Shown one piece after another: positions 1 through 9,644 of a DNA stretch of 64,000 bases. The position numbers and the translations under genes are program-made. The DNA is from UBA11612 sp965228575 (GTDB lineage Bacteria; Pseudomonadota; Alphaproteobacteria; Rhodospirillales; Rhodospirillaceae). The notes below the pieces were generated by a model. It was not told the origin of the DNA and did no database searches. It was given only the letters and a program-made list of their open reading frames with translations. The stretch covers positions 1 through 64,000 of the forward strand of contig CBDDHW010000070.1 in NCBI GenBank assembly GCA_965228575.1. The letters run 5' to 3'. Every line of letters begins with the position of its first letter. Position 1 is the stretch's first letter.

Positions 1-563
1 GACGCAGGGTGCCGCCGAATAGGGATATAGGTCCAAGACGGTGGAGATTTGGACCATATGGCCGCCGGTTTTCTTGCCCGGAAGCGTCGGAACCGAAGCG
101 CAGCGGTGCTCGCCAAAGCTTTATACGAGTATGGACTGCGATCAAGGATGGCGACGCGCGTGGCCGAAAAAATGCTAGGCCAGCGCCACCAACAAGAAAT
201 CTGAACAAGATTGTCTGATCCCATTAGCCATACGAATTGAACGTTCGGGTACCGTCTAGAAAGAGCGCGAAGAGTTGCCGCCGTCCGTATTGTTCCCAAT
301 CGCCGCTCAATATTTGTGACGACAATGCGGGTGTCTGTCGCAATAGCTCGCGCGGCGTGCAGGCGGTTGTCAGATGACGCCATGTCTTGCTTGGATTTCA
401 ATGGATTTTGCGGACTCACCAACCACCAAACCTCGTCAAGATTCAGGTATTTTAGAGCTTCCCGGCTGATGTGGAGGTGTCCGTCGTGTGCTGGATTGAA
501 AGACCCGCCTAAGATTCCAATGCGCCGGCGTCGCCGGTCGCCAAATGGATATAAGCCGGACAC
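1..563 (-). CDS. nadD: nicotinate-nucleotide adenylyltransferase NadD (partial, runs off left edge)
   Basis: Reading the minus strand directly after proA gives an open frame to the window edge with the nucleotidyltransferase signature RIGILGGSFNPAHDGH near its start, then FVWLMGSDNL and a C-terminal HPAS as in alphaproteobacterial NadD. The enzyme adenylates nicotinate mononucleotide in NAD synthesis. A GTG at 561-563 is the best visible start, 4 nt after the proA stop, giving about 12 residues before the core; no strong ribosome site is seen, so the start is uncertain. The C-terminal few residues lie outside the window. Position after obgE-proB-proA is the usual alphaproteobacterial order. 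Confidence 0.9.
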   Translation of the reverse strand, partial: MSGLYPFGDRRRRRIGILGGSFNPAHDGHLHISREALKYLNLDEVWWLVSPQNPLKSKQDMASSDNRLHAARAIATDTRIVVTNIERRLGTIRTAATLRALSRRYPNVQFVWLMGSDNLVQISCWWRWPSIFSATRVAILDRSPYSYKALASTAALRFRRFRARKPAAIWSKSPPSWTYIPIRRHPA

Positions 564-567
564 CGCG

Positions 568-1848
568 CTAGGGTCGCGTTTGTCCGTCACCACGTACTTT
601 GTACTTAAATGTTGTGAGTTGTTCGACACCAACGGGTCCGCGAGCATGGAGTTTACCGGTCGCGATCCCAATTTCGGCGCCCATTCCAAACTCGCCGCCG
701 TCGGCGAATTGTGTGGACGTGTTATGCATTACGATCGCACTTCCGAGGGCATTCATGAAAGTCTCGGCCGCTGTTTGATCTTCTGTGATGATGGCATCGG
801 TATGTTCACTGCCATGCGCATTAATGTGATCAATTGCCTCGTCCATATTTTTAACCACCTTAATGGAGACAATGGCATCCAAATACTCGGTATCCCAATC
901 TTCATCGCTCGCGGGTTTCACGGCGCTGTTTAACTTTTGTACGGTGTCGTCTCCGCGGACCTCACAACCTGCATCGAGGAGCGCACTAAGCACCGGTGGA
1001 AGCGCTTTTTCGCAAATATCCTGATCAATCAAAATTGTTTCGGTCGCGCCGCATATTCCGGTTCGGCGCATTTTGGCATTGAGCACAATCTGCCGCGCCT
1101 TATGCGGATCGGCATCGGTGTGAATATAACTATGACAAAGACCGGCGAGGTGCTGGAACGTCGGCACGCGTGATTCGCGCATGACGCGCTCAACAAGTGA
1201 CTGTCCGCCGCGAGGAATAATCACATCAATATACTTGGTCATGGTCAGTAATTCGCCGACCGCCGCCCGGTCCGTTGTCGGAACCATCTGTATCGCGTGC
1301 ATAGGCAACCCGGCCTCGGATAAGCCGGCGTGAAGTGCGGAGATAATCGCGCTAGATGAATGAAAACTCTCTGAGCCGCCACGGAGGATGCAGGCGTTTC
1401 CAGACTTTAAACATAAGCCTCCGGCGTCCGCGGTCACATTTGGCCGAGATTCGTAAATGACTCCGACCACGCCCAATGGTGTCCGGACCCGTTCGATATT
1501 CAGTCCGTTGGGTCGTGGCCACGCGGCCATAACTTCTCCAACAGGATCGTTCAGCGCGGCAATGTCGTCGAGCCCCTTGGCCATAGAGTCAATTCGCGCG
1601 TCGTTTAATTCCAGCCGGTCCATGAGCGCGCCGGTCAGCCCTTTCTTATTGGCCGCCTCCATATCCTTTGCGTTCGCAGCCTTAATTTCAGGGGCGGATT
1701 TTCGAATCGCTGCCGCGGCTGCCAAAAGCGCTGCATTCTTTTTTTCCGTCGAAGCGCTGGCGAGTTGACGTGCAGCCTCCCGAGCGTTTCGGCCGAGCTC
1801 TTCCATCATTGTCGCGATCGTATCCGCGTTCGGTGCGGTGCCATCCAT
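568..1848 (-). CDS. proA: gamma-glutamyl phosphate reductase
   Basis: A 426-residue protein of the usual ProA length. It reduces gamma-glutamyl phosphate with NADPH to glutamate semialdehyde, the second step of proline synthesis, in the cytoplasm. Visible motifs are the cofactor-site region VGVIYESRPNVTADA and the catalytic cysteine in RRTGICGATET. It lies 42 bp downstream of proB, which makes its substrate, and directly upstream of nadD. The start is the first Met of the frame; a remote alternative inside the divergent N-terminus (MEELGRNAREAA) cannot be excluded. Confidence 0.97.
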   Translation of the reverse strand: MDGTAPNADTIATMMEELGRNAREAARQLASASTEKKNAALLAAAAAIRKSAPEIKAANAKDMEAANKKGLTGALMDRLELNDARIDSMAKGLDDIAALNDPVGEVMAAWPRPNGLNIERVRTPLGVVGVIYESRPNVTADAGGLCLKSGNACILRGGSESFHSSSAIISALHAGLSEAGLPMHAIQMVPTTDRAAVGELLTMTKYIDVIIPRGGQSLVERVMRESRVPTFQHLAGLCHSYIHTDADPHKARQIVLNAKMRRTGICGATETILIDQDICEKALPPVLSALLDAGCEVRGDDTVQKLNSAVKPASDEDWDTEYLDAIVSIKVVKNMDEAIDHINAHGSEHTDAIITEDQTAAETFMNALGSAIVMHNTSTQFADGGEFGMGAEIGIATGKLHARGPVGVEQLTTFKYKVRGDGQTRP

Positions 1849-1890
1849 GACGATTCTCCGTCCTCGGTTTATCTTAACACGCGTCGGGGC

Positions 1891-3036
1891 TCACCCTATT
1901 ACCAGATCATCCCTGTGGATGACTTCACTGCGTCCGCGAAAACCCAAAATCTCTTCGATTCTCTCTGACTTCTGTCCCATGATCGCGCGAACATCGGTTG
2001 CATTGTAAGCAGACAATCCCTTGCCGAGTTCGGTGCCATCCTGGGAGTGAATTGCCACCGCATCTCCCCGATCAAAAGAGCCAGATACATCGATCACGCC
2101 GGCGGGAAGCAGGCTTTTTCCGTTTTTTAGAGCCTTTACTGCCCCGTCATCAACGACCAATACGCCCAAGGTCTGAAGTTTGGCGGCAACCCACTTCTTT
2201 CTGGCCGCGCGTGGTTCGGCTGCGGGTAGGAACCACGTGCAGCGTTGCCCATTTTCAAGAGCTTTAAGGGGGTTCATTTTTTCCCCGAGGGCAATGGCCA
2301 TTTTACACCCCGCGCCCATAGCGATTTTCGCTGCCATTAATTTTGTCACCATGCCGCCTGATCCATGGCTCGAGGCATTGCCCGCCATAGCTTCAATATC
2401 CGGAGTCAACTCGCTGACCTCTGGAACGAATACCGCGTCCGAAGAATGTCTCGGGTCGGCGGTGTAAAGCCCGTCGATGTCTGCCGAGAGCAAGACCAAG
2501 GTGTCCGCGCCAATCATTTGCGCGACACGTGCGGCGAGGCGGTCGTTATCACCAAACCTGATTTCCGCGGTCGCGACCGAATCATTTTCATTGATCACCG
2601 GCACAGCTTTTAGTTTGAGCAGTGTATCGAGTGTGTTTCGCGCGTTGAGGTATCGCCGCCGGTCTTCTGTATCGTCGAGCGTAATGAGCACTTGGGCGAC
2701 CGTGATTTTGTGGCGGGCGAGTGATCGCTCGTAGGCATGAGTGAGGCGCATTTGTCCGGTTGCCGCCGCAGCCTGCTTTTCTTCAAGGCGAAGTTTCCGC
2801 CCGTTCATGCCAAGAGGTTGGCGTCCTACCGCGATCGCGCCTGAGGTTACAATCACGACGTCCTGGCCACGCTGGTGCGCGGCGGCGATGTCGTCGCAAA
2901 GCGCATCCAACCATTGGTCGTGGATGTGTCCAGAGTCCTCGTCGACCAAAAGCGCGGAGCCAATTTTTATAATCATGCGCTTGGCGCTTGCGAGCGGAGA
3001 GGGCTGTGCGGTTGGCGATGACATCATGGCATCCAT
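1891..3036 (-). CDS. proB: glutamate 5-kinase with PUA domain
   Basis: A 381-residue kinase that phosphorylates glutamate as the first step of proline synthesis. An amino-acid-kinase domain (KIGSALLVD near residue 25, VTSGAIAVG, NENDSVATAEIRFGDND, SADIDGLYTADPR) is followed from about residue 285 by a PUA domain, giving the full-length bacterial type. In this family the kinase is feedback-inhibited by proline. The gene overlaps the obgE stop: from Met1 the overlap is 13 bp, but Met4 (start at 3027) forms an ATGA overlap with that stop and is an equally good start, implying translational coupling. Confidence 0.96.
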   Translation of the reverse strand: MDAMMSSPTAQPSPLASAKRMIIKIGSALLVDEDSGHIHDQWLDALCDDIAAAHQRGQDVVIVTSGAIAVGRQPLGMNGRKLRLEEKQAAAATGQMRLTHAYERSLARHKITVAQVLITLDDTEDRRRYLNARNTLDTLLKLKAVPVINENDSVATAEIRFGDNDRLAARVAQMIGADTLVLLSADIDGLYTADPRHSSDAVFVPEVSELTPDIEAMAGNASSHGSGGMVTKLMAAKIAMGAGCKMAIALGEKMNPLKALENGQRCTWFLPAAEPRAARKKWVAAKLQTLGVLVVDDGAVKALKNGKSLLPAGVIDVSGSFDRGDAVAIHSQDGTELGKGLSAYNATDVRAIMGQKSERIEEILGFRGRSEVIHRDDLVIG

Positions 3037-4079
3037 CTTTGTGTCTCGTCCTCAGCCTCATAGGGGTGAGCGTCTGGCGCTGGGGTGTGCTTAGAGCCTG
3101 ATACAATCTCGCTCATACGCTGTAAAATCTCGCGTTGTCCTTGGCCTGATACGCCAGAGTGAATTAAAACGTCAGCCCCACATGCCGATTCAAGCTCGCG
3201 TCTTTTTATCGCAAGCGTTTCCTCGTCCAGGGCATCGCATTTGTTTAAAGCTACTATTTCCGTTTTTCGCGATAAGCGGCTGCCGTATGCGTCGAGCTCA
3301 CGGCGCACCGTCGTATACGCCGCTGCCACGTCGTCTTGTGTGCCATCAACCAAATGAAGCAGGGCGGCGCACCGTTCAACATGTCCTAAGAAGCGGTCTC
3401 CAAGTCCTGCACCCTCGTGGGCGCCTTCGATGAGTCCGGGAATATCCGCGATTATAAACTCCATGCCGTTGACATACGCAACGCCCAAATTGGGATGAAG
3501 AGTGGTAAAGGGATACCCGGCAATTTTTGGGCGCGCACGGGTGACCGAAGCGAGAAAGGTCGATTTTCCCGCGTTGGGCAATCCGACAAGACCAACATCA
3601 GCGATGAGTTTAAGGCGTAACCACACCCACATGTCGGGCCCGGGTAATCCGGGCTTGGCGCGATCGGGCGCTTGATTGGTGGGCCCTTTGAAATGTGTAT
3701 TGCCGAAGCCGCCGTTGCCTCCTTCAAGAAGGACGGTGCGCTGGCCGTCTTCTCGCAGGTCGGCAAGAACATCTTCTTTGTCGTCGCTCAGAATTTCGGT
3801 GCCGACCGGGACTTTTATAACTAGATCATTCCCGCTTCGGCCGGTGCGATTTTTTCCTGCACCATCAGTTCCGCGTTCGGCTTTGAAGTGTTGCTGATAG
3901 CGGAAGTCGATCAGGGTGTTGAGATTGTGAGCGGCTTCGAAAACAATACTTCCGCCTTTGCCGCCATCACCACCATCTGGCCCACCGAACTCGATAAATT
4001 TCTCACGGCGAAACCCGACGCAGCCATTACCGCCGTCGCCAGCCTTTACGTAGATTTTCGCCTGATCCAAGAACTTCAT
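3024..4079 (-). CDS. obgE: Obg family GTPase, ribosome assembly
   Basis: A 351-residue Obg/CgtA GTPase acting late in 50S subunit assembly. The glycine-rich Obg fold occupies residues 1-158 (MKFLDQAKIYVKAGDGGNG, FGGPDGGDGGKGG). The G domain follows with G1 GLPNAGKST, G3 DIPGLIEGA and G4 NKCD. The extreme C-terminus is short and acidic, without the long tail of some family members. It follows rplU-rpmA after a strong terminator and precedes proB, an order common in alphaproteobacteria. Confidence 0.97.
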   Translation of the reverse strand: MKFLDQAKIYVKAGDGGNGCVGFRREKFIEFGGPDGGDGGKGGSIVFEAAHNLNTLIDFRYQQHFKAERGTDGAGKNRTGRSGNDLVIKVPVGTEILSDDKEDVLADLREDGQRTVLLEGGNGGFGNTHFKGPTNQAPDRAKPGLPGPDMWVWLRLKLIADVGLVGLPNAGKSTFLASVTRARPKIAGYPFTTLHPNLGVAYVNGMEFIIADIPGLIEGAHEGAGLGDRFLGHVERCAALLHLVDGTQDDVAAAYTTVRRELDAYGSRLSRKTEIVALNKCDALDEETLAIKRRELESACGADVLIHSGVSGQGQREILQRMSEIVSGSKHTPAPDAHPYEAEDETQRWMP

Positions 4080-4146
4080 AGTCTCAGTGTACCTGCTTCT
4101 TTTCTCTTAAGCTTTAGTCAGCTTGTATGTTCGCATACCGGGCAAC

Positions 4147-4174
4147 AAAAAAAGGAGACGGGCGAACCGTCTCC
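4147..4174 (-). terminator. intrinsic terminator after rpmA
   Basis: On the minus strand an 8-bp perfect stem GGAGACGG/CCGTCTCC closes a TTCGC loop and is followed at once by seven T residues. It sits about 50 bp past the rpmA stop and about 70 bp before obgE, so it should end or attenuate the rplU-rpmA transcript and set obgE expression apart. Confidence 0.9.
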
Positions 4175-4225
4175 TTTGGAATTCCGGCCGCCAGCGGAGG
4201 TGCCGACGGCGAAGGCCCGCCGGCG

Positions 4226-4495
4226 TTATTGCGGGGTCGGCTCCGCCGGATCCACAGACACGTAGACGCGTCCCTTGGTGGAAGTCTTGAAGCTGACTTT
4301 CCCCTCGGTCAGAGCGAAAATCGTGTAGTCGCGGCCGAGTCCGACATTCTTGCCCGGGTGCCATTTGGTGCCCCGCTGGCGGACAATAATATTGCCGGGG
4401 ATGACGTTTTCACCGCCGTATTTCTTGATCCCAAGGCGCTTGCCGATTGTGTCGCGACCGTTCTTCGAGGAACCGCCTGATTTCTTATGAGCCAT
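4226..4495 (-). CDS. rpmA: 50S ribosomal protein L27
   Basis: An 89-residue protein beginning MAHKKSGGSSKNGRD, the conserved L27 N-terminus that reaches toward the peptidyl transferase centre. The core GNIIVRQRGTKWHPGKNVG is also present. There is no N-terminal cleavage extension of the Firmicutes type. The short C-terminal tail rich in proline and acidic residues (DPAEPTPQ) is within family variation. It is encoded 22 bp downstream of rplU and closed by the terminator at 4147-4174. Confidence 0.98.
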   Translation of the reverse strand: MAHKKSGGSSKNGRDTIGKRLGIKKYGGENVIPGNIIVRQRGTKWHPGKNVGLGRDYTIFALTEGKVSFKTSTKGRVYVSVDPAEPTPQ

Positions 4496-4517
4496 TGTTC
4501 AATCTCCTCGCCGACGC

Positions 4518-4997
4518 TTAGGATTTTTTCGCGGTTTTCTTGGCAGCTTTTTTTGCCGCCTTCTTCGCTGGAGCTTTTTTCGCGGGCGCTTTCTTGGCAG
4601 CAGCTTTCTTAGCAGGCGCTTTTTCTTTAGCTACTGCTTTGGTTTCCGTTTTCTCCGCTTTCGGTGCGGCGGCTTTCTTTGCTGGGGTTACCGAAATACC
4701 CGTACCCATATCGGTGATCTTCACCAAGGTCAGGTCCTGGCGGTGGCCATTGCGGCGGCGATGATGTTTGCGGCGACGCTTTTTAAAAATAATTTTCTTA
4801 TCGTCGCGGAACTGCCGCAAAACTTCGCCGACGACTTTTGCATCAGCTACTTTGGGCTGGCCGACTTTGTCGCCAAGCATCAAAACATCATCGAAAACGA
4901 CGGTTGCCCCGTCTTCTCCATCCAGTTTTTCCACGGCGATGACGTCATCTTTACTGACGCGGTATTGTTTGCCGCCCGTTTTGATTACTGCGAACAT
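4518..4997 (-). CDS. rplU: 50S ribosomal protein L21 with lysine/alanine-rich C-terminal tail
   Basis: The L21 core spans about residues 1-103 (MFAVIKTGGKQYRVSKDD at the start, FKKRRRKHHRRRNGHRQ near the RNA-binding loop). I start at MFAVIK rather than 14 codons upstream because this Met is the conserved family start and has an AAGG just before it. The protein is 159 residues, about 55 longer than E. coli L21. The extra part is a low-complexity tail of repeated AKKA/APAKK units resembling histone H1 tails, presumably disordered and cationic. Such tails occur in several alphaproteobacterial L21 proteins; their role is unknown to me. Confidence 0.96.
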   Translation of the reverse strand: MFAVIKTGGKQYRVSKDDVIAVEKLDGEDGATVVFDDVLMLGDKVGQPKVADAKVVGEVLRQFRDDKKIIFKKRRRKHHRRRNGHRQDLTLVKITDMGTGISVTPAKKAAAPKAEKTETKAVAKEKAPAKKAAAKKAPAKKAPAKKAAKKAAKKTAKKS

Positions 4998-5099
4998 GGC
5001 CTTAGATCCTAGCGAAACGAAAAGAGCGGGCCGCAGCAAAAACGCCTATGACCCGCATGAAAGCGGCGTGAATATACTCAGCAGAGCCCTCAAGTCAAT

Positions 5100-5122
5100 G
5101 GCACCACCCCAAATTTGGTGCC
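5100..5122. repeat. inverted repeat upstream of rplU
   Basis: A perfect 7-bp inverted repeat (GGCACCA, 9-bp loop, TGGTGCC) lies about 100 bp upstream of the rplU start. No T run follows on either strand, so a terminator is unlikely. It may be an operator or leader hairpin. Otherwise I see nothing in 4998-5320. Confidence 0.45.
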
Positions 5123-5320
5123 TCGACCCTACGAATTTTGGATCGGATTACCCTTTATTTTACATATAGTTAATGAGGTCGACCGCCATGTCAGTGTTGG
5201 CGGCGCGCGTCCGCATCAATCGCGGCCTATCAGCGTTGCGGTGCAGGCGGCCTTCGGTTAGGGTCCGCGCGCTAAAATGAAGCGGGGGCAATCACTTATA
5301 CCTTGCTCATCGCAGACCAC

Positions 5321-5647
<327 letters not shown>

Positions 5648-5891
5648 GCATGCATCGAACAAATGGTTCCCCTTATATAAGGAGTGTTCGAAACACCTGC
5701 GCGCATAGAGGTCGAAAAGATTTATTCGAAATCGGAGTTCCCCTGTGAGGTCTCGCGTTTTTGATTCACAGAATGTTCCGGCCAATTTTTCGGATCACTG
5801 AAAAATAAATGCCGAAGTTTCAGGACGTTAGGTTGGGAACTCTTTTGTTTTAGGCCACTCGAAATTCAGTACCCGAATTCGGGAGAATTAT

Positions 5892-6151
5892 TTCGAATTC
5901 AACTCTCTCCGCCAACGAGTTTTCTCTTTAGAATCAGTGCCTTAGAAGGTGGCGGGACACCGCGGAAAAAACCGCGGTACCCGTCTCTGTGTTGGGAACG
6001 TGCGCTGAAAATTGGGTCGGTTTTGACCCGACAGTCTCTGGCCCATCTTCGAACAGTTCCCAAGTCTCCGCGACTGCGATGTTGGCGCGCAGTTCTTTCA
6101 GTCTCTGGGAATGGAGCTTCGATTGCACAGCTCGTATTGGTCGACCGAAAT
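5892..6151 (+). repeat. direct repeat, copy 2; putative att remnant with tRNA-Ser 3' fragment
   Basis: This second copy begins with TTCGAAT and ends its tRNA-like part with CTCTCCGCCA, so it holds only the last 23 nt of tRNA-Ser (three mismatches), followed by the same flank as copy 1. An integrase that recombines at a tRNA 3' end leaves this structure. The CBASS genes begin 124 bp further on. The 244 bp between the copies (5648-5891) and the short gap 6152-6274 hold nothing I recognise. Confidence 0.75.
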
Positions 6152-6274
6152 CGATCTTTTGGTGCCTCTATGATTTAAGGGGTGAGCAAAGGGCTTGCGC
6201 CCCAAACAGCAATTACTGCTTAGTCACCAACTCCCCATGTCCTTCTTTATAAAGGTTGAAGTCACCAATGTTTT

Positions 6275-6778
6275 TCAACCGAAGACAACCCCCACATCTC
6301 CGTTCTCGATGACCGACAGTTTTATTAGCAAATCAGGTGTTTGCATGTTCAGGCGGAAAATAGCCCATTCCGCAGGGGAAATAACAATGAAGATGCAGGG
6401 CGTCTTTGTCATTGCGGCAACGCTTCGCCATGTGGATTTGTCAATAATTGATGGGTGAGCGCTCCCAAATGGATGCGAATGCCATTCTCCCACATACGTG
6501 CGTGTATATTCGGATTGCTTCCATGCAGCAGTAGCAGCCAGCTGGTGACTTGGATCTTGTTTTAGAAAACTCGACAAAGTTCGATGATCGCCAGGCGCTG
6601 GCAATGTCCACTCACTTACCTCCAAATGTGGACCTCGGATACTTCCGATCAGAATCCCACCCGCCTCGGGCTGGCCATGAAATGCTCCCTGTGCAGATGT
6701 CAGAAAGTGGCACAACGGGTGATGAATCAACACTAGTGGTGCACGCTCTAACGCGGAATCTTGGCGCAAGCCGGACAC
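6275..6778 (-). CDS. cap3: CBASS accessory protein Cap3, JAB/JAMM isopeptidase
   Basis: A 167-residue JAB-domain protein with an intact JAMM zinc site: Glu38 in PEAGGILIG, then HSHPFGSAHPSIID giving His100, His102, Ser110 and Asp113 (H-x-H-x7-S-x2-D). Cap3 of type II CBASS removes the CD-NTase from proteins to which Cap2 has attached it. It is the last gene of the leftward operon and overlaps cap2 by 31 bp from the first Met. A GTG at 6731-6733, 15 nt past the cap2 stop, is an alternative start that keeps the whole JAMM motif. Confidence 0.92.
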   Translation of the reverse strand: MSGLRQDSALERAPLVLIHHPLCHFLTSAQGAFHGQPEAGGILIGSIRGPHLEVSEWTLPAPGDHRTLSSFLKQDPSHQLAATAAWKQSEYTRTYVGEWHSHPFGSAHPSIIDKSTWRSVAAMTKTPCIFIVISPAEWAIFRLNMQTPDLLIKLSVIENGDVGVVFG

Positions 6779-8433
6779 CTTTCAGAACGTTCAGGGTTTT
6801 TATCAGTGATTTCGCGCGTATCTTTTTTTTCAACGCGAATGGTTCTCATGCGGGGCCCGGGATTTCCCGCATTCCAATCCAACGTTAGTTGGATGACGAG
6901 TGCTGCGGCCATTACAGGAGCGGCTATGCCATAGGCTACATACTGAGCTTCTCCGCACGCTGCAGCAGAATGAACTGCCGCTATGCCAGGTTTAAGGGGA
7001 CTGTAACGTTCATCTCCGCGATGATCAGGCTTCAAGCATTTTAGGCATGCATATTGGTTACCATCCACAAGGAGCGCTTGTGCGGCCAGACCGTTACCGT
7101 AGAGCGAGATATGTAACACATCAGGCGCCTTTTCAGTCGAACGGAGCGATACAAAATAATGGTTGATGGTATTGGACAACGCCTCTTCACCGGTGGCGTC
7201 AATCACGAGATCGTAATCAGCAAGCATTGCCAGCGATGAAGCCGCATCCGAATGGATGGCACGAACATGTGCATCTGGAAATTGATGCTGCAGTTCATGC
7301 TTAAGCCCGTCGGCCTTATATTCACCGATTTTAATTGAGCCAAGAACATGCCGTCCGATATTGCCTGGCTCAAGCCGCTGGTTGTCAAGCAAAAGTAAAG
7401 AGCCGTCGCCATGTCCAGCCCCACTGTGAACCAATAATTTTGCTAAATGTCCACCGATAGTGCCGCAACCAATGACGGCGATTCGCCGGCCAACTAGTGG
7501 AGGATGTCGTTTCATATTTCGCTTAAAAATAAAATCGAGATCAACACGTCGTCCCGAATACCGCTCCAGTGCTACTTTACTGCTGTTGGTTCTTAGAATT
7601 CGTTCAAATCCCTGTCGTCGCTGCGCTGCCTTCATTAGAGTAGATGGTATTCTCACGACGATGCCAACGCACCCGTTGGGCGCGTTTGCAAATATCGCAG
7701 GAGGAGCCTTTGGGAAAGTAGCCGCAAGTTCTGCTAGTGCCCGGTCGCGTGCTCCCGGAATCATTGCCTCCAACCAAAGCAAAAACTCTAAAAGGCATTC
7801 TGGAGCTCTCAGCTCCGATGTGAATGTTAAATCTCTTTCGCTCTGGAACAGATAAGCAGGCCGTGCGGACTCTTGGGCGTTTTTCTGTGGGACTCCGGCA
7901 TCCACAAGACGTTTAAGCGCTTCGGAGTTGTCGGTTAGGAGAAGACAGTCGCTTCGCTTCTGTCTGGGGGCATTATATAGCCGCGCACGCGCATCTTTTT
8001 TTGTCTGGATATCGTAATAAAACGGAACTCCAAACCAATGTTGTGGAAACTCCTCCGCAACTTCTTTTTCAATACGTTTATGAGTTAACGCTCGTTCCAA
8101 GCCTCGCCGGGCAAGCTCGAGGCATGTTAGAGCAGTGCCACCAACATCGTATCGATCAAGGACGACATCGTCATTGTTTGCAAAGCAGAGTGCTTCAGAC
8201 GCCATAAGATGGGCTACAACATTTGGCGCTTCCCGCGCGGGATCTAATAATGTGACGAGAGGCAGCGTGGTGAACTCTAGATCGGAAAATGTTACGGCAA
8301 CCGAAACCTTTCGCCCTGCCGCCGAAAGTTTACCGGTATAACGATAGTTCGAGGTATCTGAGCGGTCACGTTTAAAGCCGTTTGCGACGAGCGTCCGACG
8401 AAGGTCACGGGCTCGTTGCTGATCGTCAATCAT
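6748..8433 (-). CDS. cap2: CBASS accessory protein Cap2, fused E2-E1 ubiquitin-transfer enzyme
   Basis: A 561-residue protein with an N-terminal E2-like domain and a C-terminal ThiF/E1 domain. The E2 part has Cys83 in HLMASEALCFANND as its likely catalytic residue. The E1 part has the nucleotide loop GCGTIGG at 322-328, Asp350, and two CxxC pairs (Cys463/466, Cys553/556) that fit the structural zinc of E1 enzymes. Cys493 in AACGE is the likely E1 cysteine. Cap2 adenylates and conjugates the C-terminus of its CD-NTase, which primes the cyclase. Its ATG overlaps the cdnA stop as ATGA, so the two are translationally coupled. Confidence 0.93.
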   Translation of the reverse strand: MIDDQQRARDLRRTLVANGFKRDRSDTSNYRYTGKLSAAGRKVSVAVTFSDLEFTTLPLVTLLDPAREAPNVVAHLMASEALCFANNDDVVLDRYDVGGTALTCLELARRGLERALTHKRIEKEVAEEFPQHWFGVPFYYDIQTKKDARARLYNAPRQKRSDCLLLTDNSEALKRLVDAGVPQKNAQESARPAYLFQSERDLTFTSELRAPECLLEFLLWLEAMIPGARDRALAELAATFPKAPPAIFANAPNGCVGIVVRIPSTLMKAAQRRQGFERILRTNSSKVALERYSGRRVDLDFIFKRNMKRHPPLVGRRIAVIGCGTIGGHLAKLLVHSGAGHGDGSLLLLDNQRLEPGNIGRHVLGSIKIGEYKADGLKHELQHQFPDAHVRAIHSDAASSLAMLADYDLVIDATGEEALSNTINHYFVSLRSTEKAPDVLHISLYGNGLAAQALLVDGNQYACLKCLKPDHRGDERYSPLKPGIAAVHSAAACGEAQYVAYGIAAPVMAAALVIQLTLDWNAGNPGPRMRTIRVEKKDTREITDKNPERSERCPACAKIPR

Positions 8434-9644
8434 CCCGACTTAGTACGCGGAACATATGGTGCAGCAACAGCAGCCGGCTTGTAATTCATTATTTCTCGTT
8501 CCTCAGTGTCAACGGAGAGTAGCGACTCATCATTCGGAATGCGGTCACCAAATATTCCCCTAATCCGCTTGAGCGAAATCGATTTATGGAACGTGTCGTT
8601 GAGTGCGCGAGCCAATTGATCTTTTAGTCCTGACGCACGGGCCACGAAGTCTATACGGTCTTCATGAGTCCACTTCTCGTCCAGCTTCTGATTCGGAAGC
8701 ACTGGGTTTGGGATGTTATCTGAAAATAGCTCAGGTAGACGGTTCGCTATGATCTGCAGCGCGATATCGTCTCGGTTATCGGCTAATGTGCCGCTCAATT
8801 CGTCAAAAACCGAGACAGTGCAAGCCATTAACGTTATCGATGATGGTCCACCGCTCTGCCACTGAAAATCCCGCCATCCCTTTAGATATCTGCATATAAA
8901 TCGTATGACTTCTCCATGTTCCTTCACCGCGTCGAGGAACCAGTCTTCAATTTGTCGCGGGTCGGACTCGCTCCACCCTTTGTCTCGCCGTGCCAACATG
9001 ATCCGATCTTTGGGTAGTCCACGATAGACTTGTTCAGCAAGAAGTAAGTCATCGGTCGCCTCCCTTGAAGCGTCACGTGTCGCTGCGCGAGCCTCTACCA
9101 ACGTTACAAAGTCTTCGTCGGGAATAGCGTAAAGGGGAAGATCAATATGTGCTTCGCTGTTAATTCTTATCCGAACACAAGTTGGTTTGCTTCTATCCAG
9201 CTGCCAGCCGTTGCGTTTGCAAAGCGGTTCTAGAATGCTCTCAACCATCCTAAAGTAGCCTTTAGCGGCGATAATCGGTTGGACCAAACCGTTCCCGCTG
9301 ATGAAGGACGTAGGAAGAAACATCCCGTCGTCGTAGTCAACTTCTTGCGGCGGTTTGTGCGCCGGATCATTGAGTGTGTGATAGACACCACTGCCTTGCA
9401 TCCGAAAACGCGGACGTAACGTTGGCAGTTCCGCGGCGAACGACAAATAGCGGTCCTCGATTAACTCTCGCTTCCTGGCAGGGTCCTGCCACAATGGAAT
9501 GCCTTTGCGGAGCGCCTCTCGGATTTGCCCACGCGCATTTCTAAGCATTTGCTCGGTGCCACCATCGATATTTAAGGCTTTGAGATAACCTGGCCGCGTA
9601 GGGGCACCCCTGAAAACCCTGTGAGCGTTTAATGTTACACGCAT
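8430..9644 (-). CDS. cdnA: DncV-like CD-NTase (clade A type), CBASS cyclic dinucleotide synthase
   Basis: A 404-residue protein closely resembling Vibrio cholerae DncV, which makes 3'3'-cGAMP. Matching blocks are QGSGVYHTLN, QEVDYDDG, AHIDLPLYAIP, SDPRQIEDWF and GGPSSITLMA. Counting from the chosen start, the nucleotidyltransferase triad is Gly84-Ser85, Asp103/Asp105 and Asp168. The protein ends in glycine (PRTKSG), as needed for Cap2 to use the C-terminus as a ubiquitin-like tail. I start at 9644: a GGAGG lies 10 nt upstream, whereas the ATG at 9653 sits 1 nt from that GGAGG. It is first gene of the operon cdnA-cap2-cap3. Confidence 0.95.
   Translation of the reverse strand: MRVTLNAHRVFRGAPTRPGYLKALNIDGGTEQMLRNARGQIREALRKGIPLWQDPARKRELIEDRYLSFAAELPTLRPRFRMQGSGVYHTLNDPAHKPPQEVDYDDGMFLPTSFISGNGLVQPIIAAKGYFRMVESILEPLCKRNGWQLDRSKPTCVRIRINSEAHIDLPLYAIPDEDFVTLVEARAATRDASREATDDLLLAEQVYRGLPKDRIMLARRDKGWSESDPRQIEDWFLDAVKEHGEVIRFICRYLKGWRDFQWQSGGPSSITLMACTVSVFDELSGTLADNRDDIALQIIANRLPELFSDNIPNPVLPNQKLDEKWTHEDRIDFVARASGLKDQLARALNDTFHKSISLKRIRGIFGDRIPNDESLLSVDTEEREIMNYKPAAVAAPYVPRTKSG

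Noticed and set aside
316..933. Rightward 205-codon frame as a gene
   Set aside because: It is antisense to nadD and proA, both of which have full family motifs.
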